From the NCBI GenBank assembly GCA_902500715.1, contig CABVRO010000008.1:1-54178 (forward strand): a stretch of DNA of 54,178 nucleotides. The letters are read 5' to 3'. Source of the DNA: an uncultured Nitrospira sp. Lineage in GTDB: Bacteria; Nitrospirota; Nitrospiria; Nitrospirales; Nitrospiraceae. Below are positions 7,985 through 17,885 of this stretch, in pieces (positions within the stretch are counted from its first letter, which is position 1; each line of letters begins with the position of its first letter). The position numbers and the translations under genes were made by a program. Under the pieces are notes generated by a model. That model was given only the letters and a program-made list of their open reading frames with translations, searched no databases and was not told where the DNA came from.

Positions 7985-9364
7985 GTGCCTCTTTCAGTGG
8001 CCCTCGACTCTGATGGAATGAATGTCGTGACGTCGTCGCCCGCCGATTCCGCTCTCCGGTCCGTTCACACGGACGCGCGATCCGTTTCCGGCCATGCACT
8101 CTTCTGGGCATTCCAAGGGTATGTGATGATTGCGGTTGCCTGCTCGAGTTTTTTTCCGATGCTGTTTCGCTATCAGGAACATGCCGTCATCGTGCTTGTC
8201 GTTCTTTCGTTGGGGGTGTGCGCGATCGAGCGGGTGAGTCCCTGGATCAGAAATCCGCTGGATCTTCCCCTGTGGCTCTTCATGATCTGGGTGCTCTGCA
8301 CCGTTCCTTTCGCGACCGACTCCGCATACAGCTTTGCCGAATGGAAAAAATTCGTAGCGCAGGCCGGGGTCTTCTATTGGTCTTTGCTCGTATTGGATCG
8401 CTGTCCACGGGAGCGCTTGCCGCAGCAGATCCTCTGGGCGCTGGCTCTCACCGGCGCGGCGCTTGCCGTCTATGCGTTGGTTGATTTTTCCGACAGGGGC
8501 GGCACGTGGAGAGACCGGTACATCCGGGCCAATGCGTTCGGGTCGGATTATAACTGGCTCAGTACGTACATGGTGATGACGATTCCCGTGGTCGGCAGCC
8601 TCATCGTCCTGGGTTGCCTGGTCTGGTTTCGGGCGGCACAGGTCATGGCGCTTGCGCTAATGGGGGGCGCGCAGCTGTTTTCCTATACGCGTGGCGGATG
8701 GCTTGGTCATGCGGCTCAAGGTCTCGCATTGGCGACGATGGTGGGGGGCCGGCGCCTGGTTTTGTCGGTGCTGGGATTCCTCGCGATGGCGGGAGCAGGG
8801 CTGCTGGTCGCGTCGCAAGCTGGATTTCAGCGCGATACGGTGGCCGCCAGCACCGTGGATACCAGGTTGACGGTGTGGGCCATCGGATTGCGGCAGGTGG
8901 CGACGCACCCCATAGTCGGAATTGGATACGGGAATAATTCGTTTGTGAAAAAATTCCCTGAATACTCATTGGAAGCACAGGCACAGGTACCTGAAGGGAC
9001 TCGCATCATTCCGGCCATGCACAACACCTTTCTTATGGTCGCCCTGGGGAGCGGCTTTCCCGCGCTCCTCAGCTTTGTCTGGATCTTTGTCGCTCTCCTG
9101 CGCCGGCTCATTCCGATTCCCTGGCGGGCTGCATGGAACGATAGGTGGTCGGTGCTGGCTGCGGGTATCGGGCTGGCCGTCATCGGCTTCGCCGTACGCA
9201 ATCTCTTCGACTATATGTTTATGGGCAGCCTGGCGCACATATTTTGGCTGCTGGCGGCGGTCGGCATCACCGTGACTGGGCCGGCCTGGCGAGGGTTCGC
9301 ATTCGGTCGGCAGCCGGGGAGCGATCAGGATGCGGGCGCCTCGCAGCAGCAGCCGTCTGCATAG
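7985..9364 (+). CDS. O-antigen ligase / polymerase-like membrane protein (Wzy_C family)
   Basis: About 459 residues with roughly ten to twelve hydrophobic helices. It has the large periplasmic loop typical of the WaaL/Wzy_C superfamily, carrying GIGYGNNSFVKKFPEY and the AMHNTFLMVALGSG motif with its conserved His. In Wzx/Wzy pathways such proteins either polymerise undecaprenyl-linked repeat units or transfer the finished polymer to an acceptor; sequence alone does not separate the two. The first start is GTG at 7985; ATG at 8018 is an alternative, and neither has a strong ribosome site. It is the only polymerase/ligase candidate in the window, so Wzy-like polymerisation is plausible. Confidence 0.85.
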   Translation: MPLSVALDSDGMNVVTSSPADSALRSVHTDARSVSGHALFWAFQGYVMIAVACSSFFPMLFRYQEHAVIVLVVLSLGVCAIERVSPWIRNPLDLPLWLFMIWVLCTVPFATDSAYSFAEWKKFVAQAGVFYWSLLVLDRCPRERLPQQILWALALTGAALAVYALVDFSDRGGTWRDRYIRANAFGSDYNWLSTYMVMTIPVVGSLIVLGCLVWFRAAQVMALALMGGAQLFSYTRGGWLGHAAQGLALATMVGGRRLVLSVLGFLAMAGAGLLVASQAGFQRDTVAASTVDTRLTVWAIGLRQVATHPIVGIGYGNNSFVKKFPEYSLEAQAQVPEGTRIIPAMHNTFLMVALGSGFPALLSFVWIFVALLRRLIPIPWRAAWNDRWSVLAAGIGLAVIGFAVRNLFDYMFMGSLAHIFWLLAAVGITVTGPAWRGFAFGRQPGSDQDAGASQQQPSA

Positions 9365-9498
9365 GCGGCGTGTCGGCTCACGTCCATGGCAGCGGTGTGG
9401 ACCTCTACTGTTGCTTGACACCGCGTCGCAGATCGAGCACAAGTGGGACATTGTCCCCCGTCGCCGTGGGGACGGATAGTGTTATTCCAGTTCCTTAG

Positions 9499-10536
<1,038 letters not shown>

Positions 10537-11487
10537 GTGATCGACACACACGCGCGCATCTATGTGGCCGGGCACCGTGGGATGGTGGGATCGGCGATCG
10601 TACGGGCGCTCGCGGCCCGGGGATATGACAATCTACTTCTCAGGACCAGCAAGGAATTGGATTTGCGCGATAACAGGCGCGTGGCCGAATTTTTTGCAGA
10701 GACCAGGCCCGATTACGTGTATCTTGCCGCGGCAAAGGTGGGGGGGATTCTCGCCAACAGCACATTCCCCGCCGAATTCATCTATGACAATTTGGCGATT
10801 CAGACCAATGTCATCCATCAGGCCTATGTTCACGGCGTCAGCAAATTGCTGCTGCTGGGCTCATCCTGTATCTACCCGAGAGATTCCCCTCAACCGATGA
10901 AGGAGGAGTACCTCCTGACCGGTCCGTTGGAACCGACCAACGAGTGGTATGCCGTGGCCAAGATCGCAGGCATCAAGATGTGCCAGGCGTATCGTCGGCA
11001 GTATGGGTGCGATTTCATTGCCGCCATGCCCACGAACTTGTATGGCCCGAACGACAATTTCGATCTTCAGACGGCGCACGTCCTGGCGGCATTGCTGCGG
11101 CGCTTCCATGAGGCGCGTGAGCAGGGCACCCCTCCCACCCTGTGGGGCACCGGGGCTCCGCGGCGTGAGTTTCTGCACGTGGACGACTGCGCGGATGCCT
11201 GCCTGTTCCTGATGGATCGCTATTCCGATGCGATGATCATGAATGTCGGGGCAGGGCAGGACATTGCGATCGCAGAACTGGCCGCGCTGGTCGCCGAGGT
11301 GGTGGGATATCGAGGGGACATGCAGTGGGACCGTGCCAAGCCGGACGGCATGCCGCGGAAGTTGATGGATTCCAGCCGTATCGCCGCACTGGGATGGAAG
11401 CCGGCGACGTCATTGGCGGGCGGCTTGCGTCGGACCTATAGCTGGTACCGTCAGCAGTTGGGCGAGTCTCGGGAAGGCGCGTTATGA
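10537..11487 (+). CDS. fcl: GDP-L-fucose synthase
   Basis: NADPH-dependent 3,5-epimerase/4-reductase that finishes GDP-L-fucose synthesis. It has 316 residues, with GHRGMVG at 12-18, AAKVGGI, GSSCIYP, the catalytic Tyr138-X3-Lys142 (YAVAK) and TNLYGPNDNFD, all characteristic of Fcl/WcaG. The start is a GTG directly abutting the gmd stop, so the two are translationally coupled. Together with gmd it shows that fucose, or a derivative such as colitose-type sugars, is available; no GDP-perosamine-type aminotransferase is nearby. Confidence 0.96.
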   Translation: MIDTHARIYVAGHRGMVGSAIVRALAARGYDNLLLRTSKELDLRDNRRVAEFFAETRPDYVYLAAAKVGGILANSTFPAEFIYDNLAIQTNVIHQAYVHGVSKLLLLGSSCIYPRDSPQPMKEEYLLTGPLEPTNEWYAVAKIAGIKMCQAYRRQYGCDFIAAMPTNLYGPNDNFDLQTAHVLAALLRRFHEAREQGTPPTLWGTGAPRREFLHVDDCADACLFLMDRYSDAMIMNVGAGQDIAIAELAALVAEVVGYRGDMQWDRAKPDGMPRKLMDSSRIAALGWKPATSLAGGLRRTYSWYRQQLGESREGAL

Positions 11488-11645
11488 CGGGCGGCAGCAT
11501 CAGCCGGTCTATCGGTGCGTAGGCCGGCAGGAGCGATCATGCGGGCGGACTCGTTGAGTGCCGGTGTCGGCGCTAAGATCTCCTCACGTTCGTTCTTCAC
11601 TCAGGACCCCCCCGCCACAGTCGTCGATCGTAGGAACCTCTCCTC

Positions 11646-13544
11646 ATGTGTGGTGTAGTCGGAGCGCTGGTCCTCTCCCCCGGTTCATTCCGTATTTCAG
11701 AACCCTATTTGATGCGGATGAGGGACAGTCTGGCCCATCGGGGTCCCGACGGGGCCGGACTGTGGATCGACTCGCACGGACGGATCGGTCTGGGGCATCG
11801 CCGGCTCTCGATCATCGACTTGAGCGAGGCGGCCCGTCAGCCGATGGCCAATGAAGATGAAACCCTTTGGGTGGCGTTCAACGGGGAGATCTACAACCAT
11901 ACAGAGATCCGGCGTGAATTGGAGGCGCTGGGGGGGCATCGCTGGCGGACGGACCATTCGGATACCGAAGTCATTCTGCATGCGTTCGAGACGTGGGGCA
12001 TCGACTGCGTAGACAAATTCCGCGGTATGTTTGCGATCGCGCTCTGGGATGTGCGGCGGCAGGAATTGTGGTTGATTCGCGACCGTATCGGCGTGAAGCC
12101 GCTGTATTACAGCCTGCACCACGGCCGGCTGGTCTTCGCCTCCGAGATCAAGGCCTTGCTGCAGGACCCGGAGCAGTCGCGGGCGCTCCACGAGGAATCG
12201 CTCTTTCACTATCTGTCATTTCTCACGACGCCGGCTCCGCAAACCCTGTTCGACGGCATCAAGAAACTCCCGGGCGGGACCTGGCTTCGCGTGTGCGCCG
12301 ATGGGACGATGGAAGAACGTCGGTATTGGGATGTGTGGGATCACACGTCCCCCCTGCTCGGGGAGACGGATGGGGCCATCGCCGCTCGGGTCCTGGAGAA
12401 ATTGCGGGAGTCGGTTGCGCTCCGCAAGGTGAGCGATGTGCCTGTCGGCGTGTTTCTGTCCGGAGGTGTCGATTCCAGCACCAATGCGGCCCTGTTCTCG
12501 CAAGGAGACTCCCAACGCGTCAGGACATTTACGATCGGTTATGACGGTGATTATCCGAGTTATCGCAATGAACTGAGTCACGCCCGGTTCATGGCGGAGC
12601 AGGTCGGTGCGGACCATCACGAACGATTGCTGTCCCTCGAAGATCTCATCGATTTCTTACCACGCATGGTCGCACTGCAGGATGAACCGATTGCGGATCC
12701 CGTTTGTGTTCCGGTCTTTTATGTGTCTCAGCTGGCCCGCCGGCACGGCGTGATTGTCTGTCAGGTCGGGGAGGGAGCCGATGAGCTGTTCTGGGGCTAT
12801 CCCTCCTGGAAAACATCCAAGATGCTTGAGGAATGGAACCATTGGCCGTTGCCGTCTCTCCTGAAACGTCTTGGCCTTCACGGATTGCAATCGTGCGGGT
12901 ACGGGGAGAGCATGCACTACGAACGGCTACGACGAGGGATCCTGCATCAACCCGTGTTCTGGGGCGGCGCGGAGGCCTTTCCGGAAGCCTTGAAACAACG
13001 CCTGCTCTCGCCGCGCTTGCAGCGACAATTTCGACACCTGACGTCCTGGGAAGCTATCCGGCCGATTCATGAACGGTTCCAGGCCAAGGCCTGGGAGCAG
13101 GGCCCGCTGCAGTGGATGAGCTATCTCGATCTCAATTTCAGACTGCCTGAGTTATTGCTGATGCGCGTCGACAAGATGAGTATGGGGGCGAGTCTGGAAG
13201 CGCGGGTGCCGTTTCTCGATCATGAGTTCGTGCAATTGGCCATGAGTGTTCCCGAGGCGGTCAAGACCAGGGGGGGCGTGGTCAAGACGCTGCTCAAACA
13301 GGCGGTGCGCGAGGTGATTCCGGACGCCATCATCGATCGGCCGAAGCAGGGATTCGGCGTACCGGTGCAGGAATGGATGCAGGGCCGGCTGGGTGCGCTG
13401 ATGCAGGACACCCTCGCAGATTTTTGCGACCGGACCGATATCCTGGACAAAGCCGCGGTGCTGGATCTGGTGTGCCGGCAGCGCGATCCTCGCAGCTGGT
13501 ATCTCTTTAACCTGGCGCTGTGGTGGAAGGCGTATCTTGCCTAG
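11646..13544 (+). CDS. asnB: Asparagine synthetase-like glutamine amidotransferase (first copy)
   Basis: A 632-residue two-domain enzyme. The N-terminal class II glutaminase has nucleophile Cys2 (MCGVVGA), HRGPDG, RRLSIID and FNGEIYN. The C-terminal AANH-type synthetase domain has the ATP PP-loop SGGVDSS at 272-278 and ends with an RPKQGFGVP segment. Free asparagine synthesis is possible, but the position between fcl and a heparinase-like gene fits the AsnB-like enzymes of polysaccharide loci, which amidate sugar acids (for example WbpS-type). The start is ATG 11646, fixed by the need for Cys2. Its 3' end does not overlap the chosen start of the next gene. A paralogue lies at 30406. Confidence 0.9.
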   Translation: MCGVVGALVLSPGSFRISEPYLMRMRDSLAHRGPDGAGLWIDSHGRIGLGHRRLSIIDLSEAARQPMANEDETLWVAFNGEIYNHTEIRRELEALGGHRWRTDHSDTEVILHAFETWGIDCVDKFRGMFAIALWDVRRQELWLIRDRIGVKPLYYSLHHGRLVFASEIKALLQDPEQSRALHEESLFHYLSFLTTPAPQTLFDGIKKLPGGTWLRVCADGTMEERRYWDVWDHTSPLLGETDGAIAARVLEKLRESVALRKVSDVPVGVFLSGGVDSSTNAALFSQGDSQRVRTFTIGYDGDYPSYRNELSHARFMAEQVGADHHERLLSLEDLIDFLPRMVALQDEPIADPVCVPVFYVSQLARRHGVIVCQVGEGADELFWGYPSWKTSKMLEEWNHWPLPSLLKRLGLHGLQSCGYGESMHYERLRRGILHQPVFWGGAEAFPEALKQRLLSPRLQRQFRHLTSWEAIRPIHERFQAKAWEQGPLQWMSYLDLNFRLPELLLMRVDKMSMGASLEARVPFLDHEFVQLAMSVPEAVKTRGGVVKTLLKQAVREVIPDAIIDRPKQGFGVPVQEWMQGRLGALMQDTLADFCDRTDILDKAAVLDLVCRQRDPRSWYLFNLALWWKAYLA

Positions 13545-13639
13545 TGCGCTCAATCTGGACATCGGATGGCGTCACAGCCCATCCTGTTTCCTTAGCCCTT
13601 TGCTCCTCAGTGTCGATAGCCTCTGTGGTGGCGATTCTC

Positions 13640-15751
13640 ATGGGTAGCGACGCACCGCTCGATTTTGCAGCCCGTCTCCGGTCGAAAGTGCAGCACATCG
13701 GATTGCTTGCAACGGTGCGCATGGGCATCCGCAAGTCCCTCCGTCCCTTACGCTTATGGCGACACCGCGCGCACGTTTTGCGTCAGCCCTATCGGGTCTC
13801 GCGAGGCGAGCTGGCAGCCGCATTAGGCGTCACTTCCAAAGACCTCTCCGCTGTGGTGGGGCGAATACGTGGCTCCCTGACGCAGCGTCTCCCGGTTTCA
13901 CCGGAGAGTGTGGCGGCGATTCGCGCGCTCTATGAACAGCAGGCGCCGGGTGTGCTGGCGGCGACCGTCGAATCGGCCGACCGGATATGCGGGCATGTGT
14001 TCGACCTCCTAGGTTCCGGCCCCGTGCCATTGGGAAAGACGATCGACTGGCATCGGGATTTTAAGTCCGGTTACCGCTGGAATCCCGAGCAGTGCTTTCT
14101 CGACGTGCCCCATGGCCATGAAGTCGGCGTCGATATCAAGGTGCCATGGGAATTGTCACGTGGTCACCACCTCGTGTTGCTGGCGCAGACCGCCCTCCTG
14201 AGCGGAGATGAGAAGTATGCACGGGAATGTTTGGCACAAATGACCGGCTGGATCGACGCGAATCCGACCGCGCATGGGGTCAACTGGGCCTGTCCCATGG
14301 ACGTGGCGATCCGCGCCGTCAACTGGTTGTGGTCGCTCGTCTTATTGGCGGAGTCGCCGCTCATGACAGAGGCGTGGCTTACGGAGGTCCTCGCGTCGCT
14401 GGTGGCTCACGGCCGGTTCCTCATGGGCAATCTCGAAGTCCGCGACGACGGAGTCACGACCAATCACTACCTGGCTGATCTCGTGGGATTACTTTATCTT
14501 GGCCTCTGCTTGAAGGAGGTCCGGGATGCGGAGGGTTGGAAGGCGTTGGCGGTCCGAGAATTGGTGCGTGAGATGGATCGGCAGGTGCTCGCCGACGGCG
14601 CACACTATGAGTCGAGCCTGTCCTATCACCGCTTGGTGACGGAAATGTTTCTGTCGTCGGCCGTGTTGTGCCGTTGCCATGGGGTGGAGTTGCCGCCGAC
14701 CTTCCATGATCGTTTGGCGAAGATGTGTGAGTTTGTCCAGGGCTATACCAAGCCCAATGGTCTGGCTCCGCAAATCGGAGACGGCGATAGTGGTCGCCTG
14801 CATATTCTGACGGGGTATGGGCAGGCCGATGTCCGGGATCACCGCCACCTGCTCGCCGTCGGCGCGGTGTTGTTCGATCGTCCGGACTGGTGGGTGCAGG
14901 CCGGCCCCTCGTGGGTCGAAGGGTTGTGGTTCGGCGGTCTCCGCTGTGCCGCGTGGGGGAAGGAGCCGGTCTCGGCGCAGAGCGGGAGCCGGGCTTTTCC
15001 AGAGGCAGGGCTCTATATACTGCGTCGTCAGGCCGACTATGCCTTGCTCAATTGCAATCCGATTGGATCGAGGGGCGTCGGAACGCACAAGCACAACGAC
15101 CTGCTCTCAGTGGAAATGCACCTCGGCGGGGAAGATATTCTTGTGGATTCGGGTTGTTTTCTCTATACTTCCGACCCGCAATCTTATAATCGATTTCGCA
15201 GCACCCTCTACCACTCAACCGTTAGGGTGGATCAGGCGGAGCAGAACCGTCTCATTCCCGGGAAGTTCTTTTGTTTGCACCCGGATAGCCGGCTGCATCG
15301 TATTCAATGGGACATCGGTGGAACGGTGGAACAGGCTGCGGCGGACCACGATGGATATGAACGGTTCTCCCACCCGGTGAGGCACCGGCGCGAGTTGCAG
15401 GCTGACTGGCTGAATGGGTCGTGGCGCGTCATGGATCATCTGTTCAGTCCCGTGAACGGTTCTCACCCGCATCGTCTCGAATGGACGTTGACCTTTGCGC
15501 CCCATTGTTCGTTGCAGCCAATGGAAAACGGATGGTCGGTGGTGACCCCCAGGCAACGGTTCTGGCTGGACGGCCCGCGGTTGTCCGCGAATGGAACGGC
15601 TGTCTCCATCTCCCCGCGCCTCGATGAGGGAAGTGTGGCGGAGCACTATGGCAGGGTACGGCGGGCTCCTTTTCTTCGCTGGAGTTGGGAGGGCTCGCTT
15701 CCGGTGGAAAGCGTCTTCACGATTGCCTCCCTGGAGCCACGTTCGGCATGA
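13640..15751 (+). CDS. Heparinase II/III family protein
   Basis: About 703 residues from the ATG at 13640; the frame is open back to 13520 but that part has no domain character. The N-terminal 100 residues are basic and helical, residues about 130-400 fit the alpha/alpha-toroid heparinase II/III N-domain (NHYLADLVGLLYLG), and the C-terminal beta-sandwich begins around THKHNDLLSVEM (482-493), the family signature. VDSGCFLYTSDPQSYN follows. No signal peptide is evident, so action in the cytoplasm or on a lipid-linked precursor is as likely as secretion. In capsule loci such proteins are thought to trim or edit uronic-acid polymers; substrate here is unknown. Confidence 0.85.
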   Translation: MGSDAPLDFAARLRSKVQHIGLLATVRMGIRKSLRPLRLWRHRAHVLRQPYRVSRGELAAALGVTSKDLSAVVGRIRGSLTQRLPVSPESVAAIRALYEQQAPGVLAATVESADRICGHVFDLLGSGPVPLGKTIDWHRDFKSGYRWNPEQCFLDVPHGHEVGVDIKVPWELSRGHHLVLLAQTALLSGDEKYARECLAQMTGWIDANPTAHGVNWACPMDVAIRAVNWLWSLVLLAESPLMTEAWLTEVLASLVAHGRFLMGNLEVRDDGVTTNHYLADLVGLLYLGLCLKEVRDAEGWKALAVRELVREMDRQVLADGAHYESSLSYHRLVTEMFLSSAVLCRCHGVELPPTFHDRLAKMCEFVQGYTKPNGLAPQIGDGDSGRLHILTGYGQADVRDHRHLLAVGAVLFDRPDWWVQAGPSWVEGLWFGGLRCAAWGKEPVSAQSGSRAFPEAGLYILRRQADYALLNCNPIGSRGVGTHKHNDLLSVEMHLGGEDILVDSGCFLYTSDPQSYNRFRSTLYHSTVRVDQAEQNRLIPGKFFCLHPDSRLHRIQWDIGGTVEQAAADHDGYERFSHPVRHRRELQADWLNGSWRVMDHLFSPVNGSHPHRLEWTLTFAPHCSLQPMENGWSVVTPRQRFWLDGPRLSANGTAVSISPRLDEGSVAEHYGRVRRAPFLRWSWEGSLPVESVFTIASLEPRSA

Positions 15752-15766
15752 GATTGCACTAGGAGT

Positions 15767-16321
15767 GTGGGACCGAAGTTGAAGAAGGCATTGACCATCT
15801 GGCTGACGGGGTTGCCCTGTGCTGGCAAGACGACCCTGGCCAACATGCTCTTTCGAAGCCTGCTGGCGCAGGGCCTGACCAATGTGGAAGTGTTGGATGG
15901 CGATGTCGTCCGCACCCATCTTTCTAAAGGGCTTGGATTCTCCCGTGCCGATCGGGACACCAACATCCTGCGGATCGGGTGGGTCTGCCAGGTATTAACC
16001 AAACACGGAGTCTGCAGCATCGTGGCCGCCGTGTCGCCCTTTCGAGCCGTCCGGAACGAAGTGCGCGCGATGATTGAAAAGGTAGGAGGCCCGGGATCGT
16101 TTATCGAGGTGTGGGTGCGCTGTGGGGTTGAGGAATGTATCCGGCGTGACGTCAAAGGCATGTACGCGAAGGCGTTGCGGGGAGAGATTCAGCAGTTCAC
16201 CGGCGTGTCCGATCCTTACGAAGAGCCGCTCCAGGCCGACATCGTCGTGGATACCAGTTGTGACTCTCCCTCTGTATCGGTCGGGCGTATCCTGGAGGTC
16301 GTCAACCGTGGCAGTCTCTGA
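15767..16321 (+). CDS. cysC: Adenylylsulfate kinase (APS kinase)
   Basis: Phosphorylates APS to PAPS, the sulfate donor of sulfotransferases. The protein has 184 residues with Walker A GLPCAGKTT at 15-23, then LDGDVVRTHLSKGLGFSRADRDTNI, which matches the APS-binding DGD and RxxxxxDLGFSxxDR motifs, IVAAVSPF, and the MYAKALRGEIQQFTGVSDPYEEP lid region. GTG 15767 or TTG 15779 may be the start; AGGAG at 15761 fits neither spacing well. No ATP sulfurylase is in the window, so APS must come from elsewhere. Together with the sulfotransferase at 22549 it points to sulfation of the glycan rather than cysteine synthesis. Confidence 0.92.
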   Translation: MGPKLKKALTIWLTGLPCAGKTTLANMLFRSLLAQGLTNVEVLDGDVVRTHLSKGLGFSRADRDTNILRIGWVCQVLTKHGVCSIVAAVSPFRAVRNEVRAMIEKVGGPGSFIEVWVRCGVEECIRRDVKGMYAKALRGEIQQFTGVSDPYEEPLQADIVVDTSCDSPSVSVGRILEVVNRGSL

Positions 16322-16323
16322 CC

Positions 16324-17787
16324 GTGGCGGTGCTCGGCGACTCAGCCTCAAAGGGTCGGCCGGTGGTGGATAAGAGCTTCCTGTGGTTTCTGCTCCCGAC
16401 GCTGCTCCAAACCCTGATAGGGGTCGGCGTCATGGTTCCGATCACGACGTATTACCTCGACCCGGCTGATCTTGGCACCGTCGCCATTCTCACTGCCCTT
16501 GCCATGCTGGTGACACCGCTTGCCTCGACCGGTGACAACTGGGTGCTCTCGACCCATTGGCACGCGACGCCGGAGTCCGGACGAAAAGAACTGCTGTTCA
16601 ACCTGCTGTTGGCCAATCTGGGGATGAAAACCGTGTGGGTGGTAGTGTTCTGGCTGCTCTGTCCGTTGGTGTTGCCGCAGCTGATTCGAGACTATCGCCC
16701 CGAGTATCAGCAGTATTTCGGGTTCGCGCTGCTGGGGTTGTTGGCGGGGACCTTGTGGGGGACGCTCAGTCCGTTGATGGTGATCGAACGGGCGCCTGTC
16801 AGCCATGCGATGAATGAATCGTTGCAGTGGGCGGCAGGGGCGACCACGACGTTGGTGGGCCTCACGGTACTGAAGATCGGAGTACTCGCCATGTTCCTCG
16901 CACCTATTGCTGCGGGCCTTGCCTCCGTCCTGCACGGGTGCCGGTATGCGGCTCGCCGCGTATGCCTGCGGCCCAGCCTGCATTGGAGCAAGCAAATCGT
17001 TCAAAGCGGCCTGCCGGCGATTCCGTTCAGCCTGATGGATGTGGTGGCCAACAGCATGGATCGCTTTGTCATTCAACGATGGCTGGATCTTTCGACGTTG
17101 GGCATCTATGCCCACTCACAAAGTTACCGCGGGATGTTCGTCACGGTGACAAAAGCCTATTCACGGACCATGACGCCCACGTTCCTGGAATTGTTTGCGG
17201 GAAATCCTCGCCAGTCGCAGCGACAAGTTGAAGAGACCGTGTCGCTGTGGTACCTCTGTGTGGCGGCGGGCGGCATGCTGGTCACGCTGTTTTCTGCCGA
17301 GGTGATCCATCTACTCACGCATGGGAAATTCGATCGGGCGGCCGAGTTGGTGCCCATTTGGTTTCTGCTCGTGTGTGTGCACAGCATGGCGATACCGTAC
17401 ACTCAATATCTGCTGACGGTTCGCCAGAATGTCCTGCTCTCCTGGTCCTCCGTGCTGATGGGCCTGGGAACGATGGGGCTCGTCGCGGCGGCCACCTGGC
17501 TGTTCGGTGTCGTCGGGGCGGCGAGTGCGGCAGTTTTTGGCGCTTTGGCGTTGCACGGAATGCGGTTTTTCCTGGCGCGCCGGTTCGGATGTCCCTATGG
17601 GCTTGAGACGGGCGCGTTCTGGAGTATGGGCGCCGTGCTCGCCGTGTATGTGATGACCTATCGAGTGGGGCTTCCGTTACCGGTAAAAATGACGATGGCT
17701 GCGGCTGTCATGACGGTGCTGTGGATCAAGACGGCCCCCCTCTGGTCGTGGCAAGCCGTGGCGCGACTCTGGTCGGCGCCGAAATAA
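16324..17787 (+). CDS. Wzx-type polysaccharide flippase
   Basis: A 487-residue integral membrane protein with about 12-14 predicted helices and the MATE/MOP-superfamily pattern of Wzx/RfbX flippases. It opens FLWFLLPTLLQTLIGVGVMVPITTYYL and has a mid-protein SGLPAIPFSLMDVVANSMDRFVIQRWL repeat-start typical of the second half. It would move undecaprenyl-diphosphate-linked repeat units across the inner membrane. GTG 16324 lies two bases after the cysC stop, so the genes are probably co-translated. It is the only flippase seen in the window and fixes the locus as Wzx-dependent rather than ABC-transporter dependent. Confidence 0.88.
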   Translation: MAVLGDSASKGRPVVDKSFLWFLLPTLLQTLIGVGVMVPITTYYLDPADLGTVAILTALAMLVTPLASTGDNWVLSTHWHATPESGRKELLFNLLLANLGMKTVWVVVFWLLCPLVLPQLIRDYRPEYQQYFGFALLGLLAGTLWGTLSPLMVIERAPVSHAMNESLQWAAGATTTLVGLTVLKIGVLAMFLAPIAAGLASVLHGCRYAARRVCLRPSLHWSKQIVQSGLPAIPFSLMDVVANSMDRFVIQRWLDLSTLGIYAHSQSYRGMFVTVTKAYSRTMTPTFLELFAGNPRQSQRQVEETVSLWYLCVAAGGMLVTLFSAEVIHLLTHGKFDRAAELVPIWFLLVCVHSMAIPYTQYLLTVRQNVLLSWSSVLMGLGTMGLVAAATWLFGVVGAASAAVFGALALHGMRFFLARRFGCPYGLETGAFWSMGAVLAVYVMTYRVGLPLPVKMTMAAAVMTVLWIKTAPLWSWQAVARLWSAPK

Positions 17788-17885
17788 GTCGCATCGAATG
17801 CCGGTATGTCGCCGGCCTTGATACAAGCGGGCCTCGGTAGCGGCCCTAGCGATGTATGCGAGACAACCTTTGAAAGGAGACGGCA

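Noticed and set aside
9453..9473. GTCCCC/GGGGAC hairpin between the ligase-like gene and gmd
   Set aside because: Stem of six pairs with no following T-run; not enough to call a terminator.
11646..17787. Possible exosortase (PEP-CTERM) type exopolysaccharide locus, because of the AsnB-like and heparinase-like genes
   Set aside because: No exosortase, PEP-CTERM protein, or PrsK/PrsR regulator is present in the window.
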